From the NCBI GenBank assembly GCA_013397435.1, contig VZRG01001309.1, positions 1 to 64,000 of the forward strand: a stretch of DNA of 64,000 nucleotides, given 5' to 3'. The notes under the pieces were generated by a model that was not told the origin of the DNA, ran no database searches, and was given only the letters and a program-made list of their open reading frames with translations. Shown here one piece after another: positions 27,001-42,000 of this stretch. Position numbers and translations under genes: made by a program. How positions within the stretch are numbered: position 1 is the stretch's first letter; each line of letters begins with the position of its first letter. Origin of the DNA: Erythrocercus mccallii. Taxonomy: Eukaryota > Chordata > Aves > Passeriformes > Dicruridae.

Positions 27001-30000
27001 TTAGTTTCCTCTTCAGGAAGACTGACTAGTGACTGGTTTTGGCGAGCACTAGCTATGGTGTCTGTGAAGTAATTTTTATGAGCAGCATGTTCATTTAAAT
27101 GTTCTATGTCAAATTCCTTAGGGTCGTCATTCATGCAAGAGCAGATACTTTTTGAAGCTAAGAGGAGTGATTGATCAGCTTTATGGTTACTCTCCTCAGC
27201 AAATAAATCACTTTTTGTATCTCCAGGCACACAGTTGTCTTCAAGGTCATGTGGTACCTTCATTAAATGCAGAGATGCAGCAGAGTGCACAGGAAAATCA
27301 CCTGTGTTTTCTGAACCATCCCTCTTTCTTGGTGAGTAGTCCACCTTTTTCTCTGCAAGGAATTTTCCATCTTCAGACAAAAGAGTTCTACTGAAAGCAC
27401 CACTCTTCTGTCCTGTAAGGGATTCCAATTCTGACTTTCCAGGTCCAACACTGGCTTTTTTATGCGCATGTGAAGTTACCAAACTCCCTTCACAAGCTTC
27501 ACCTAGATCAACAAATGTATCTACTTTAGCAGGATCAAGAATCACAGCATGTTTAATAGGACTGCTTTCTACTGCCTGATTAAACTGATCTCCAAGCTCT
27601 TCAGGAATAAGCTTTTCATTAAAGCCAAGTTTTTCTGAGTCACACTGAGTAATGCTTTCAATATATAAATCACAGTCTTTAACACAGTTCTTGCCACATT
27701 TCCTTTTCTTGATGAGGTTCTCAAAATTGTCATTATGTTCCTTTCCTACATCAATATCTGCGAAAAACTGTTCTGCTTTAGCCAAAAATCCATCAGCAAT
27801 TGCTATTTTCTTGCCACTAGCAGTATGAAAACCAGTCAGGTAACTCCCTTCCACTTCATTTTTCCCTACGTTTACCTCTTGTTCAAGAGGTATCTGATAA
27901 TGATGGTAAGAACTTATATTTATTCTGCTTTCATTCAGTAGTAGGTCCTTATCATGAGTGGTGTCTTCTTCCATATTTTTACAATTTGTTTTTTCTTTAT
28001 CAAAGTTCTCAAAAACATTTACATCTCCTTCTCCGCACTGTACACTGAACAAGGGCAGAGAATGATCCAAAGCTGCATCAGGAATGGATATATCACCACC
28101 AGCTGGAGTCTGAGGTTTTGGTGATAAACATTCATCTTCCTTTCTGTCTTCTTGTTTCTGCTCAGGAGAGTGGTTTTCCATTTTGTATGATGTATTTAAG
28201 CTGTGTTCTCCTGCAGTTGTAACAGCATCTTCTAAACATGTTACATTTAGTGAGCTGTCTAGCAAATTGCCTTCATCATCTCGATTGAAAACTTGTTTGG
28301 AAGTTTTATAATTCTGCTTATGATTTTTAGTGGATAATAGGCTGTTAATAATGTTAATACTACTGAAGGTAACACTGTCAGTATTATTTAGTGATATTTT
28401 TGTCTTGTTTTCCACATTTTCCTTGAATACTATACTAGTATTTTCCTTGAGTGCTATACTAGTATTTTCCTCATTTTTATCCTGTGCATGGTAGGAAACA
28501 GAATCTGTGTGGGAAACAGCATTTGTGCTTTTGAAATCTGAAACACAAACAGTTTTTTCTTTGCTTTCTTTTGTCAGGCATCTGGAAAAATTACTGTTAG
28601 AAGACATAGATCCATTTGAATTGTGGTATCTAATACCAGTTTCAGAAGATTTGAACAAACAGTTATCATCATCCAAGTCTCTGAAGAGCTCTGCAGACCT
28701 ACTCAAAGCTGCCTTCGAAATATTTATTTTTTTACCTCCAGCTGAAGTAAAGCCTATGAAATTAGAAAAGCTGTCCTGCTTAGCTACGGGAAAACTCTCA
28801 TCAGATCTTCTACTTTCATTTACGTCTAAATTAGTAGAAGTAACTTTTTTGTCATTTTTGTGGAAAACCACTGCATTTTCATTTTCCACCAGTTCAGAGT
28901 CTTCATTTGTGTCTTCCTCCTGCATACAATACTTATTTTTTACTTGATTTTCTGATTTAAAAGTGCTACAAACCTCCACATCTTTCCTTGTTTCAGAAAT
29001 ATTTTCTACATTCTTTGTACCATGTGTTTCTACAATTCCTAATTGTTGCAAGCCGTGACTTTGTATTTTGTTACTTTGCTTTCTAAACTGTGTAAATTCA
29101 AACTGACTACCTGTTTCTTCCAAGATACTCGAAAGTTCAGCAATTTCAGCTTCTTGGCTTGCTGTCAAGGTTTGATTTGCTTCTTGCAAGGCTTGTGGAG
29201 TTCTAGGAAAGCTTTTACAAAAGCCAACTTTATGTGGAGTGAACTGTGTATGCCTGGGCTCAAGAAAACTTGCCTGTGAATCTGAAGAATCAGATAAATT
29301 ACTGCCCAACTTGCTTTCTGAATCTGAGAATAACATATTTTCCTTTTTAACTTGATGTGAAAAGTTTCTGACTCTTTCCATGGAAGAGGCTTCAAAGCAC
29401 TCATTTTCAATATCCTTGAACAGCATTCTGCCTTTTGCTATACTGGCTTCAGAGAATTTAATCTGCTTATTGGAAGCAGTCTGAAAGCCACTGAAGCCCA
29501 GATTCAAACTGCATGCATTAAGATTCACTGATGATTCCCCTTTACACTTTAGGTTCTTATTTGGCTTTTTGCTGGAATACATAGATGATACTTGTTTATC
29601 TTCCGCAGAAATTACTTCATTCAAAGAATTATTGTCTACACAATCTAACAATTCCTTAGAAAAGTCTACAGCTACATTACTGAATGCAGCTGCTTGAGGG
29701 CTTTTGCTGTTTTCAGTTGGCTTTGGGTCTTCATTGTTGGCTACATCCTCTGAAAAGGTAGCTGCATCTGTTTTCTCCCCTTGTTTTAACCCAGTACTGT
29801 CATTTTCTGAAGAGTTTATTCCCAAGGGTCTGTGTACTTCTCTACAGCCAACTCCTGACCTCTGGTCTGTAGTATGCCTTTTACTGGGTGGTAATTTATT
29901 GCAACAGTCACTACTGACTCCAGTTATGCCCAAGTTGATCTGACACAATGTATTATGGGAACTGCTGTTTGTCACAGATGGACAGTCTTCGTTAATATCA

Positions 30001-33000
30001 ACCAAGAGTTCCTTGCGCCTGTGAGAAGACCCAAGTTCTTTCAGGCTCTGAGGTACAGCAGCTCCATCATTCATCTTACCATGCATGTCCTTATCTTCTT
30101 CACCTTTACCTAAAGCACAGCTTTTAGGGAGAAATCCAGAACGCTTTCTAGCCATTAGGCATGCTGAAGCCAGAACTTTACGTTTTATATCTGAAATAAT
30201 CTCACTATTTAAAGAATTTGTTGTGTCTTCTTTCAGTGTATTAGATACTTCTAAGCATTTTATTGATGTAGCAGGTTGATTCTCTCTTGCATTTTCCCCC
30301 AAGTCTCTCAGGTCTTGTTGTTTCAGCCTATCACTGAAGGAATTATTGGATGAGTTATCCATTATATCCATTTTTAAAGTAGAAGTGCTGAAGTTCTTTG
30401 TCATGGTATTTGATTCCAAATGCTTTCTCTCAGCAGGAAGAAAGTGGTCTACAAGACAAGACATTACAGAGAAAAATGTGAATAAATGTATTCAAAAAAA
30501 TGTAGATCCAGATTTTCATAAAATTTTGGCTAATTAGATCACTTCTACACAAGCTTAACAGCAGAACCCAAAGTATCACTTTTGTTTTCAAATGCAAAGG
30601 CCTTGATACAGCTGGAGGTCTGTTTAACCCAATTATATTCTAACAGCCAGAAACAAGACATTTGGCTGCAGTTAATGCTACCAGGTAAAAAACACTGAAT
30701 AAATTTTTAGTTGCAATGAAATTTGAAAAGATGGGCTTCAACTCCTCATGTCTCAACATAAGGATGTTTCAAATTTAAAGTACTTCAACTCCTAATATAA
30801 AGTAATTCTTCTAGCAAGAACAACAGCTTTTAAAAATAGAAGCACGTGATTGCTTTCATTATATTGTTTTTTAAAATATTTTGTGCTTTTGGAAGAAACA
30901 GATGTAGAGTCTTATAGCACCTAACTATAGAAAAATAACTATACAGCTTCAACATTCTTTAGGATCGCTTATAAGTTACCAACTCAGACAAAACCGCCCT
31001 TGACACTACAGATGTAAAACCAGCATTGCCAAAGATAACTAAGCTTGTCAATTAGAATAATGGCTCAGGGTGGACGTTTCTGTTCCAGAAACTAACCTGT
31101 TATGAAAAAAGTTAGCACAAGATTACTTGAAAATTATGCTGTCCTTATCACTGTATAACAGACCAATCCCATGTTGATTCCCAATTGCCAATTACTTTTC
31201 CACAAACACAAGATTTTACATGATTTTATCTGAAACATTTACATGAAAGGCTCATAACAAATAATGAATCCTCCAAAAATTATGAAAAGCTTAATAATAT
31301 ACCTTGCTCGACATCACTGGCCACCAGACGGCCTCTAAATTTGTATGAATCAGATTCCAAATGTGGTAATACAGTATGAATAGGTGATTCAGAGGTTAGT
31401 TCTTTTTGTATGTTTTCTTCTTGATACAGTAAAGTATTATTTATTCTATAAATAAATTTCTTGGATCTCTTTCTCAAGCTGGATAACATCTTAAGGTTTT
31501 TAAAACCAGACTTTATAAGACTATTTTCATTATTTATTAAATGTAGGTCATCACAGTTATCTGGAGATGTGGCACTACACAAAAGTGGGTGAGACAGAAC
31601 ATCAGCTACGACAGATTTAGAAGTTGCTTTTAAATGCTTGGAAAAGTTGCCACTGTAGACTACAGAATACTCTGTGACATTTGCATGTTCAGTTAAAAAA
31701 GAACCACAGTTCAAAAAGTTCATTTTGGAAACCTCAGCTGCACATCCTTTAACTAACTCTGGATCTTGTACACTCAATGACACAGACTTTACTGGAGTTA
31801 TTTCTGATGTTGGGTTGTTTCCAGTGTTTTTCATTTCACAGCATTTCTCTGACAAATCGACACTCAACAGTTTTTGTGCTTTTATCAAGCCTGAAGAGTT
31901 CAGTAAAGGTATTTCCATGGCATCATCCTTGGCTGTCAGAAATGACTTTTCTTCTAAATTTTCCTCCCTACGCAAGGTGGAGGGTGGAGAGCTACATACA
32001 GACATCTCCAGGTGAGTTACGTCAAGATCAGATAAGTTCAGTTGAGACCACTGGCTTGATGGAGACTGCACACCTTCTTTCACAGGCCCCTTGTTCTCAA
32101 AGGACTTGTGTGTTCTATAATCATGCACATCTCCTGCATTCCTAAGAGACTCCAATTCTTTTTTGTGTCCTACTGAACAGCCATCTTTACCATCCCCTGT
32201 ATCTTCACTGGTGTTTTGGAGTAAAGAACCGTTCACTCGTATACAGTGGCTGTTTTCAGTCCAGCTATTTGTTTTGACTTCCTGTGAAAGGCCATTCTTT
32301 CTTCCATTAGGCTGCTGAGAGGGAACATCCCCCTTTTCTTGTGTTTTATCTGGATTTATCTCATATTTCTCTACTGCATCCAGAGCATGTGGCATCAGCA
32401 GAAGAGTTCCACTGGACTCAGCTGGAATGCTGAATGTGTCCTCAAAGCTATCCATGTCACCCAGTAAGCCATCTAATACCTCCGACTCTAAAGAGTTTAG
32501 AGAAGATGGAGAGAGGAAAAGAAATAAGAAAATAAGCTTTAGGAAATAACTTGGAAACAGTATTGGTAAACAGAGCTTTCAATTTTACAGTCATTACCTT
32601 TACTCAGGAGTGAGTTGATAAAGAAAAATGTAAGCAGCTGTTAGAGGAAACAGGAGGCAAAGGAAATACATGTAAATGCCCTGGCCTCCTGAGCTCTGTA
32701 GTGGCTAAGGCTGCCAAGATGAAACGTGGTTGCCTTAAAATATTTTTTTCACCCTAAAGACAGAGAATGAGTAGTAAATTTGACAAGATAAATATATTGA
32801 TTTTTTCTTCCAAAATTTATACCTGATGGTAGGTACCAGACATGTTAAGAAGCTGCTTATTTTTATGTATAACTGGCAGCTAAAGAAAATGTTATATAAT
32901 GATTAATTTATTAAATCGTCTTCTACTAGGATATAAAATAGTACAGTATCTAGAAATATTTAGAAATATTCTCAATCTTTTAATTGATTAGGAAGCTTTT

Positions 33001-36000
33001 AAGTAGTTACATGATTGGCACAAATATTAGAAAAATAACGAGAATTTTTTGTTTCTGTTTAGAAATAACATGCAACAGGGGAGAAATAACCCAGACTCTA
33101 CTTTGTAGAGCTTATACATGCCAAATAAAAATATTACCTTCTCAAATGTATGAAATGAGACCCACTTATCCGAACAGTCCACATTCAAAAGTAGGTTTTG
33201 TTTACAGAATACTTTTTAAGGCTTTGGCATATCACAGAAATCATAATAAAGTGCCTAAAACACATCACAGTCCTCTGTTTTCCTTAGGCTCATAACCAAT
33301 AGCTTAACTTTTTCTATTAGTTTTTTTTTTTTAGGTACAATTTCTTTAACTTACAACTCTATAACTTCCCCTACTAGAACTTTTAAATAGCATAATATCC
33401 AAAAGATTTTCCATTTGGAAGTCCATAGAAGATTTCCCAGTACTTGGTCACACACAACTAATTATTTGCAATACATCCACTATAGATTCATGCTGATGTT
33501 GTAGGCATAGAAAGTTACTCATACTCTTTACTTTCTATTTTTTATCTGAGTGGTCAATGAGATCTCAAAAAGAAGAAACTGTTAACACTACAGATTGAGT
33601 GTAGAGGTAGGTTATTTTCCTTTACTAAAGTAAAAGAAAAATTACTTCCTGTAGCAACTCTGAAGCAACTTCTGTGTCCATACCCTTTTATTCTGTGATA
33701 ACTTGTCAGCATAGCTTTCTAAAAAGACACAGCTTATTTGTTTTTACTTAAACAAGAGACATTACTTTTTAGGATTAAAGAAAACAAGGATTATCAGAAA
33801 GACTGTACAGATACTGTCTGTATGCTGAATAACTTCATGCCAGGGAATAACAAAAATCAAGGAAATGAATTCTGACTTCTAAACTCACTGGGGTGTGATA
33901 TTACTTGATGATTTGATATATTATGATCTTATTTTCTTTAACTGACACAAAATATACACCTCATAAAACTTATTGTACTTTATGATCATATAACACTACT
34001 CCACAGAAAACCAACATCTGAAAGCTACAAATGTGGAGCTGTCCTTTTTTTACATGGCATCTTCAAATGCCGAATTAACTATTATCAAAAAGGGAAGACA
34101 GAGGAAAAGGGAAACATTTGCAAGTTATTTTGAACTCTAAGAAAAACGGTCTTCTTCTCCCTCTTATTTTTCTCAGACATTTTTTTAACTGATCTTCTGT
34201 ACTGTAGTATGTAATGTAAAGGACCTATTGGAACACAGACTAATAAATCTGTCCTTAAAAAAGTATTTTGCTAATTACAATTACTTGAATACATTTACTA
34301 CCAAACACACTCTTTCCAGCACATTTGAACCGACAGTATAAAAACAGCAGGCCTATATCACTCTGCAAGCAAAAATGCTTCCTGATGCTAGCATTCTCAG
34401 CCCTCCTTATCAAATTCTAAACTGATTCTTTCACAAATCTTACACGTACCACCAAACATTATTTTTAGGGCAGGCCATTCAATTCAGATAAGGAGACATA
34501 AAATCCTAAGGATACACTGTCCTGTCTAGCCAGCATGAATCCCTACAGCACCCTTTTAAACCCACACATGCTGAACAAATTTCTGGTAATCTCCGCTTCT
34601 GCCATCATTTCTCAACTAAAACCAAAAACCCTCCCACTGGAATGTACATTTTCACTTGTTCACTAACATGATCTAAAAGCAGAGAATGAAAACATTTTTT
34701 CCCTTGTCTTGTGTATTTTCTGTATTAATGTAAAAAAATCCAAACCACTATTTTTCCAAAAGGATTTGTCCCATTTTGAACTATCTATTTTGAACAGGTG
34801 AAGTAAATGAAAAAATGATATAGCAAGATCAAAAAATAAGCTCACCACAGAATAATGTGTTCTGGGGTGAAACTTCACGATAAAGTTATGCCTGTTCAAT
34901 AGCTAGAAGCAGTAGTCTTGCTCCCTCTTGAGCCTGTACCATTTTTCTCTCTCAGCTCTCCCACAGTCTTGTCTCTCCAGCTGCAGTGAACACACTTCAC
35001 AGTATGAATCTGGTTGTTGTCCAGTGGCACTGTAAGCTGACTTCCATGGCTTAACCAGGACATTGATTTAATTCACTGACTCAACAGACACCCCTTTTTT
35101 AAGGCTAGATTAATTTTACAAAATTGAATCAATTCAGGAACTGGGAGTACACAGCTGGCAGAACAAACCAGCCATAACAACAGCCCAAAACACAGAACGT
35201 ACTTTTATCCTCAGTCCTGCTTCATCAAATACTCATTAGGTAAAGCATCAATGCATACCCAAATCTTTGATGTCATCTTCAGCATTCAGCTTTACTGTCT
35301 CTGGTACAGACAGCATGCTTGCATCACTTATCCCAGGACATTTATCATCCTTGGAAAAATAGTTGTGCAAAATCTGTAAACCAAAGACAAAAGCTGTTAT
35401 ATTATGTACTAGTAAGTGCCACCTTAGCAGTCAAGAACAGAACTCTAAACATTTACTGCGGTACCTGACTAATTCTCCATCTCTTAAAATGAAAGGTAAC
35501 ATTTTCACACGTTTGTGTGAAAAACAGATAAGCAGATAACCCCAATTTTTGACACAAATCAGGTTCCACTCTAAAGTCACCTTAAGGGCATTGAGTGGGT
35601 TCAGCAGTTTATTGTAATCCTCTCAAAAAGGGAACAAAGGAGGTCTGAGGAAGGACAAAGACACTTTGCTTATTTTCACTTGTAATGGTTTGTTAACTGT
35701 GAAGTTTCAGGTCGTTATGGATCAAACTTAAATTTGTAATTGAATCCTTTTAGTGCCATCCTCGGTTTTCAGTCTCAATAATCATTCAGCTTTCATATAC
35801 ACAGCGTCACATTCCAATTATGCAAGAACTCTCCCTTATCAAAGGACTGAAATTAATACTCAATTTCAACTCTAGTGGTTGAGAGCAAGACGTTATTCCC
35901 AAAGAATAACTTTTGAAAGTTTGATGGAAGTGGGAAAAAACCAGACAAACCAATCTTCAGTTGAATAATATAATTTCTAGGTTTGACTCTCTAAATAATA

Positions 36001-39000
36001 CTGAGTGCTGCTGAAGCCAAGTGCACTTGGGGGGCGGGGGTTGTTTTCTTTTAATAAGCACAGCAAAAATTATTCCTCAGAGAGGGTTATTTGTGAGAAC
36101 ACATTCTAAAAATTGCATGTATTGCAAATTTAGTCTTACGAGCAGTAGCTTTTTAAAAAACAGTCAGATAGGAGACCTTAAAATGAAAACAACAGAATTT
36201 TTTATTCTTCACTCAAGGAATGTAAGCGTGTAGCAAAACAGCTTAACTGAAATTAAAGAACAACACAGCTCTTAAAACTACTTACTGTATCTGCCCTTCC
36301 ATCCTGTCGTTTTGCTTCAGAAACAGAATCATTCTCTCTAGCTTTAGAAGAAAGAGAAGTAAATTTATTTTCTCCTGAGTGATCTGCTGAGTGTGATCAA
36401 ATACAACTGTGCTTTGGGAGGGTTTTCATTGCATTATTTTAAATTCCACTCAAATCTGTAAAAAAACTACCAAAACCTAAAAGTTCTAACTAAAAGGTCA
36501 TATGGATGAGGCTGAAGGACAGTGTATAAAAGCAGTTTTGTAGCAGCACAAACCACCCCAAATCACAGGTTATGTTTTCTGCTATGTTTCCAGTTACCAC
36601 CTTGAAACAGCACTGCCATTCCCCTTTCAAGCAGTTATTCATGGCACTACTCCCCATTTTCTTCTGTCCAAAGATACGGATGAGATCGTCAAGCCTTTCA
36701 GGAATTTAGGTTTTTTCCCCTCTTCCTCCCAAAACAGCAGTACTATCTTCACTTTTGTTACAAAAGGAGAAAGTGAACCCTATTTTTAAAATGCCTGAAG
36801 AGCAGTATATTAAAATGCTTCACAGATCTGGCATCTAGGTTCTGTGTAGCAGCTCTTTCTTTTCACAGGTTTCAGAAGGCAGAGAGTATAATATTATTCT
36901 AAAATACTAGACTTATCCAAGACATGGGAGAATGAGAGCTCACACTACAGCTCCCAGAACATCATCATTGAGGTATGGATACTTCACCCAGCCCTTCTTT
37001 TCAGTTCACACCTTTCTGGACCAAAGAACACCCAAAATGGCACAAATTGATAGCCTTGTGAATAGTACCACTCCCTACATCCCAAAAGAGATTCCCAGTC
37101 CTAGAATTCATTCTTAGTAAGCTTTATATGCTCTATACAATGGTAGTTTAACAACATGAAAAAGAGCAATATCAGCAGCTAAGGAAACACATCCAGGTCC
37201 TCCCATTTTCTCAAGAGTTTTCATCAACAAATCATACAGTCAAATTTCATTTTGCTTATCATATGCTAATGAAATCTCACTTTCACCAACACCTTAGGTT
37301 GAGGCTTGATATTTACCATCACTGTTGATTATCAGTGAAGCAATTATCACCCACTCATTCTCATTACCAACTCTGCTGACACAGCTGTTTGTGAAGCTGT
37401 GCAGTAAATGAGCTCTAGGAATTGCCCAGTCCAAACGACCCAGGAATTATGAACCCAGGAGCTTGGGTTTTAAATTGGATGAGTATTCCAGTCTGTCTCA
37501 CTGGATTGATACGATGGCAGGCACAGTGAGAGTGGTTAAAATGCTGAAGACAACACTGCTGCTGGATGTTTACTCAGCTGGCCACCTTCTTACACTTCAT
37601 AAACAAACCCACTTAACTTAGCCCGATAGTTTCTAGTTTTATCATAGGGCAAAGCAAACATATCTAATTCTCTTTCTGTGCTTTGCTATGTTATTTCTAG
37701 ATTTATATTTCCTAACCTCTCAGTCAAAGGAAGAAAACTTCTGGGAAGTTTTCTGCTTAGGGCTGCATTATCTAAAGGCACCCACTAATAACCACTGTAA
37801 GAATTTTGTCTTTTTTTTAGTTAAAGAGCCAAACAGTTCATACTGAGTGAATTTCCAGTGTCAAAACCAGAAGTTTTAAACCCTTAGCAATTGCTCATTT
37901 TTAGAAATACCTATTATCACTGTTTCACCAAGGGTAGGAGGTGTGGCTAAAGAACTTGACCAGGACATATCTGGATCCACTTCTGCTCCCAGACTTTCAG
38001 AAATACATTTTGGAGTTCTGACCTAGAAATACATTTAACAATCATATATATAATTTCTATGCCAAATTCTAAATGTACAACTCAGGAAAAGGAAACAAAA
38101 TGCGTGAATAAAATCTGTACCTCTGAAAGTTTTGGTGTGCAAAACAAGCTTCCATATGGTCCTAAAAAACATTATGTAAAAAAGACATTAAACAGTAGCT
38201 AAAAAATGAGAATTTTTATCTAGAGATATAAAATATTTTGTAGAACCAAAAAGTGAAAATACAAACCAGCGATATAATTTCTCTGAGGTGTTCTGTAAGT
38301 ATTCCTTAAAATAGTTGGACTGCAAAACAAAATTAAAACCGAAATATTAATTTCACTTCTCAATTTCTTAAAATAATTGAATATTTCAAACATTACATAT
38401 ATTACCATCTCCATGATTTCTTTTCTTTGCACCATGGTTACTTCCTCGACTAGATAAAAAGCAGATTCCTCCTAACCATCAGTCAGTATTTTAAACTTTA
38501 CCATAAGTCTATTAGAAACTGTAAAATGTTTATTTCAAGAAATATTTTAATTTTCAGTGATGATTTGTCTGACCAGTAATACATTTCAATGTAACCATGC
38601 ATTTTATAATATGCTGTATGAAACTAGGGAAATTGGCTTAACTGATTGCAATTAAATAACTAGTTTAACTCTTCTTACAATCAACATGAGTACTTTGATA
38701 AAATTTACCTGAAATACACACATTTAAGTGTCAAAATCAAGGCTAGTATTAAAAAAAAAAAAATCAGTAAATATTACAAGTAGCTTTATTAATTGAGAAG
38801 CACATGATACATCACTACTACTCTTTCTTTGGATGTTTGGACTTGGAAAGCTGAAATAATGTAAAAAATTATGTATTCCAGCTGTGAAAGAGCAGAAAAA
38901 TAGGAAGAAAGATCACCTGGAAGCAAGGACATTTTCAAATTCAGCTAGTGTTTTATTTTCAACTCACTTAGCAACCTACAAGTAAACATCATAAACATCA

Positions 39001-42000
39001 GACATACAAGATTATTCACTGTTCTTAAAAGTTCAATGGTCAAATATGGTGGGTTAAATATTGTTTTTTGCTTAAGGTTCAGCTTATTTTCTATTTGTGT
39101 TGACATATTTAGCATACCTAGCAGCGAGGCAGTTCTGGAAGGTACCAGGAGGAGAAGCAAATACTTCATTTTCTTGGTCTATTTTTCTTCTTGTGTTACT
39201 TGGGCTTATCAAATTCTCTCTATCTAGAACACAGAATATAATAATCAGCACAACTTTGCAGAACCCCAGGTAACAGTTTCAATTTTGAAGTATATTTAAA
39301 ACCAAGCTTTCAAAAAAACTCAAACAAAAACCAAAAGAACAAACAAACAAACAACAAAAAACAACAACAACAAAACCCCAAAAAAACCAATCCTAATTTC
39401 TCTTCTGGTATTTTAAATATGTTCAAATTTTATATCCAAACGATGCTAAACATGTTCCAAGTGCACAGCCAGGAAGACGCCTCATTATATCACTTTATTC
39501 ACGTGGTATTAATCAAGTCACATACTCCATTTCACTTTTAATGTACTGCATTGCACATTTCTTGTCATTGCAGAAGTTATTCTTAACAAAAATACAATAC
39601 ATGCAAACACAGGTTTGTGCAGCTTCCCCTCAAATTTAACAAGTCATACACTTATTGATTCAAATAAGCACCAAAAAGCAAAAATTATTTCCAGAACTGC
39701 TGTTGGAGTCACTCTCACTGTCAGCAGCATCTATTTATTTGCAAAGCATCTGCAGGCAAAAGAGAGCGTTCCCATCAGCAGAATCCTCTGAACACTGAGA
39801 CCCTTACATGGACAATCATCTACTAAAAGGAATTTCCACTCTGAAGTTTCCAAACAACCTTAGTATCAGAAATTACACTTTAGTTTGTGCACTGCTCTTT
39901 GCTTCTGAGTTCAAAAGCACAGCACAGGTGCATCCCAGTACCATACCAAGGTATGGAATCCATCAGCTCCCCTCCAGGCTCTTGTTTTCACAGGAGCCAT
40001 TTGGTCCTAACCAGGAAAATAGAATATTTCAGGTAGTCACACATGAACTTTTTGCACATATGCAGAGCAAAATTGAACATTTTGAAATTATCATAAGGTT
40101 CCTTTCTTTGCCATTTATGAAACTGCCAAATGAAATTCCCCCACCAACAATTTCCTAGGGACCTAACACTGTAAAATACAAATAGCTACATTTAGAAGAA
40201 ACATGTTCTCAGGTGAAGTTCAGCAGCGAGCTTCAAAAAAACAAAGAGAGTTACAATATTCCATGGAAGTAGTGTTATAAAGTATACTTGAACTGCAGCA
40301 CAGCTCTAACCCTTCACAGAATTTGCTCAGGATGTAAAAACAATTCTGGTGCTTGTCTGTAATTGTGCTTGTCTGTAACCCGGTTAGAAAAGCTTATCAG
40401 AAGGACACAGACACAGCAGATGTACCAATCACATACTTCAGGAATGGGGTTAAATACTCTTCCACAGAAGAGATTCTTACATACCATCTTGCATAAATTC
40501 TCCACAGAAAAGATTCTTCTTGCTGTCCAAAGAGGGTGGGTACACCAGAAAGGAGCAGACTGACACACACTCCCATGATGTACTTGGGCTTTGAAATAAT
40601 GTATGAGAAGTACCTCATAAAATTCCTTTTTTTCCAAACGGAAAATGTATTTTTTTCTGTAACTTACAATCTGACTAACTGTAAGAGATGGTGCTTCTAA
40701 AACTTTCCAGGAAAGGTTAAGGACTGCCCTACAGATTGCCTCACACTTCATCATGATAAGGATGATTCTCTCCCTTGAAAAGCTAAAAACCTCAAAACTT
40801 TTGCATAAAACAAAAATGAGACTGCTAAAAAAATTCACTCTGATTTGCAGTCAACAGGTTATACTAATAAGTTCCTATCCCCTCATAATAACATTATTCA
40901 GAATGTTTGAACCAAAACGGTATCTTTTATACAGGGAATTTTGCTTATATAATACCAGTTTATCTCAAGCTGAATTCACTATTAAGATTAATTCTGCATT
41001 TTTATAGATGATTTTCAGAAGGCTTCTAAAATAAGCTTTTTAGGCACACAATTCCTGAACTAGCATTATCTATTATACTAATGATCATCATCAGCAACAA
41101 AAGGTTAAAAAAAAAAAGAAAGATACTCACTTGCTTCTATTTTTTTCTGATCTGGCTCTTTTTCAGGAGAACAAGGTGGCAATATTGCATTTTGTTCTTT
41201 AAAGAGCAATGGGGTTGATGCCAGCTGACTGTATGTAGAGGGTTTTGTCCTTGGAGTTTTAAAAGCTGTTTGATCCAGCAAGCCAGAGGGCCCATCAACC
41301 TCTCCGAACGACTTGGGCTCATACGGGGGTGCTTCTGCGCTGAGCTCTTCAAACCAATTAAGACTGATAGGCCCTAAATCTATGAAGGAAAACATACAGA
41401 AAACCACATGAACAGGAAAAAGATTCCTCCATGGAGGATGTGAAAATACACCAGGTACTTAAATGCTAACAGCAAAACACTTTCACTGCCATATTTCTGG
41501 TGTGTTTGTTTCTAGATGGCTTTTAACTCTGATAATCACAAAATATAAAGGGATGTCTGCCCAAATTCTCAGACCATTAACAAAATAATCAAAGGACCAG
41601 AAAAACATGCAGTTTGTTTGTATACTCTAGCTTTTAGAGCCTCTCTTGTTTTGGTCAAACTGGCAAGTTAAACAGGTTCTTTTTAAAATTACTAACTACC
41701 ACAGGTACCTTTAGCAAAAGACTAAGCCTGGTCTGCATGTGGGAATGTATAGAGGTGACAACTCTAAAAAAGCAAGTACAAAAAGTATCTAAGCATACAC
41801 CGTGGAAAAAAACTACAAATAAAAATTTCAAGAAATCTAGGTATTAGGAAATACAGGTTAGGGGCAAGAACAGCATCTAACAACTTACTTAAACCTTTCC
41901 TGTGGAACATACAGCAAATATGTGTGTAAAATAATGGTGCCCAGAAAGCAATCCTAACAAGGATTATTTACTTTAGATAAGCTGTACCTGATTCACTGCA

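Noticed and set aside
28507..28947. 146-codon plus-strand ORF
   Set aside because: It is antisense to BRCA2 exon 11, which is clearly coding on the minus strand, so it is a shadow ORF.
40314..40838. 174-codon minus-strand ORF in BRCA2 intron 3
   Set aside because: No domain or family resemblance. Exons 3 and 4 join in phase without it, and the exon count matches other vertebrates.
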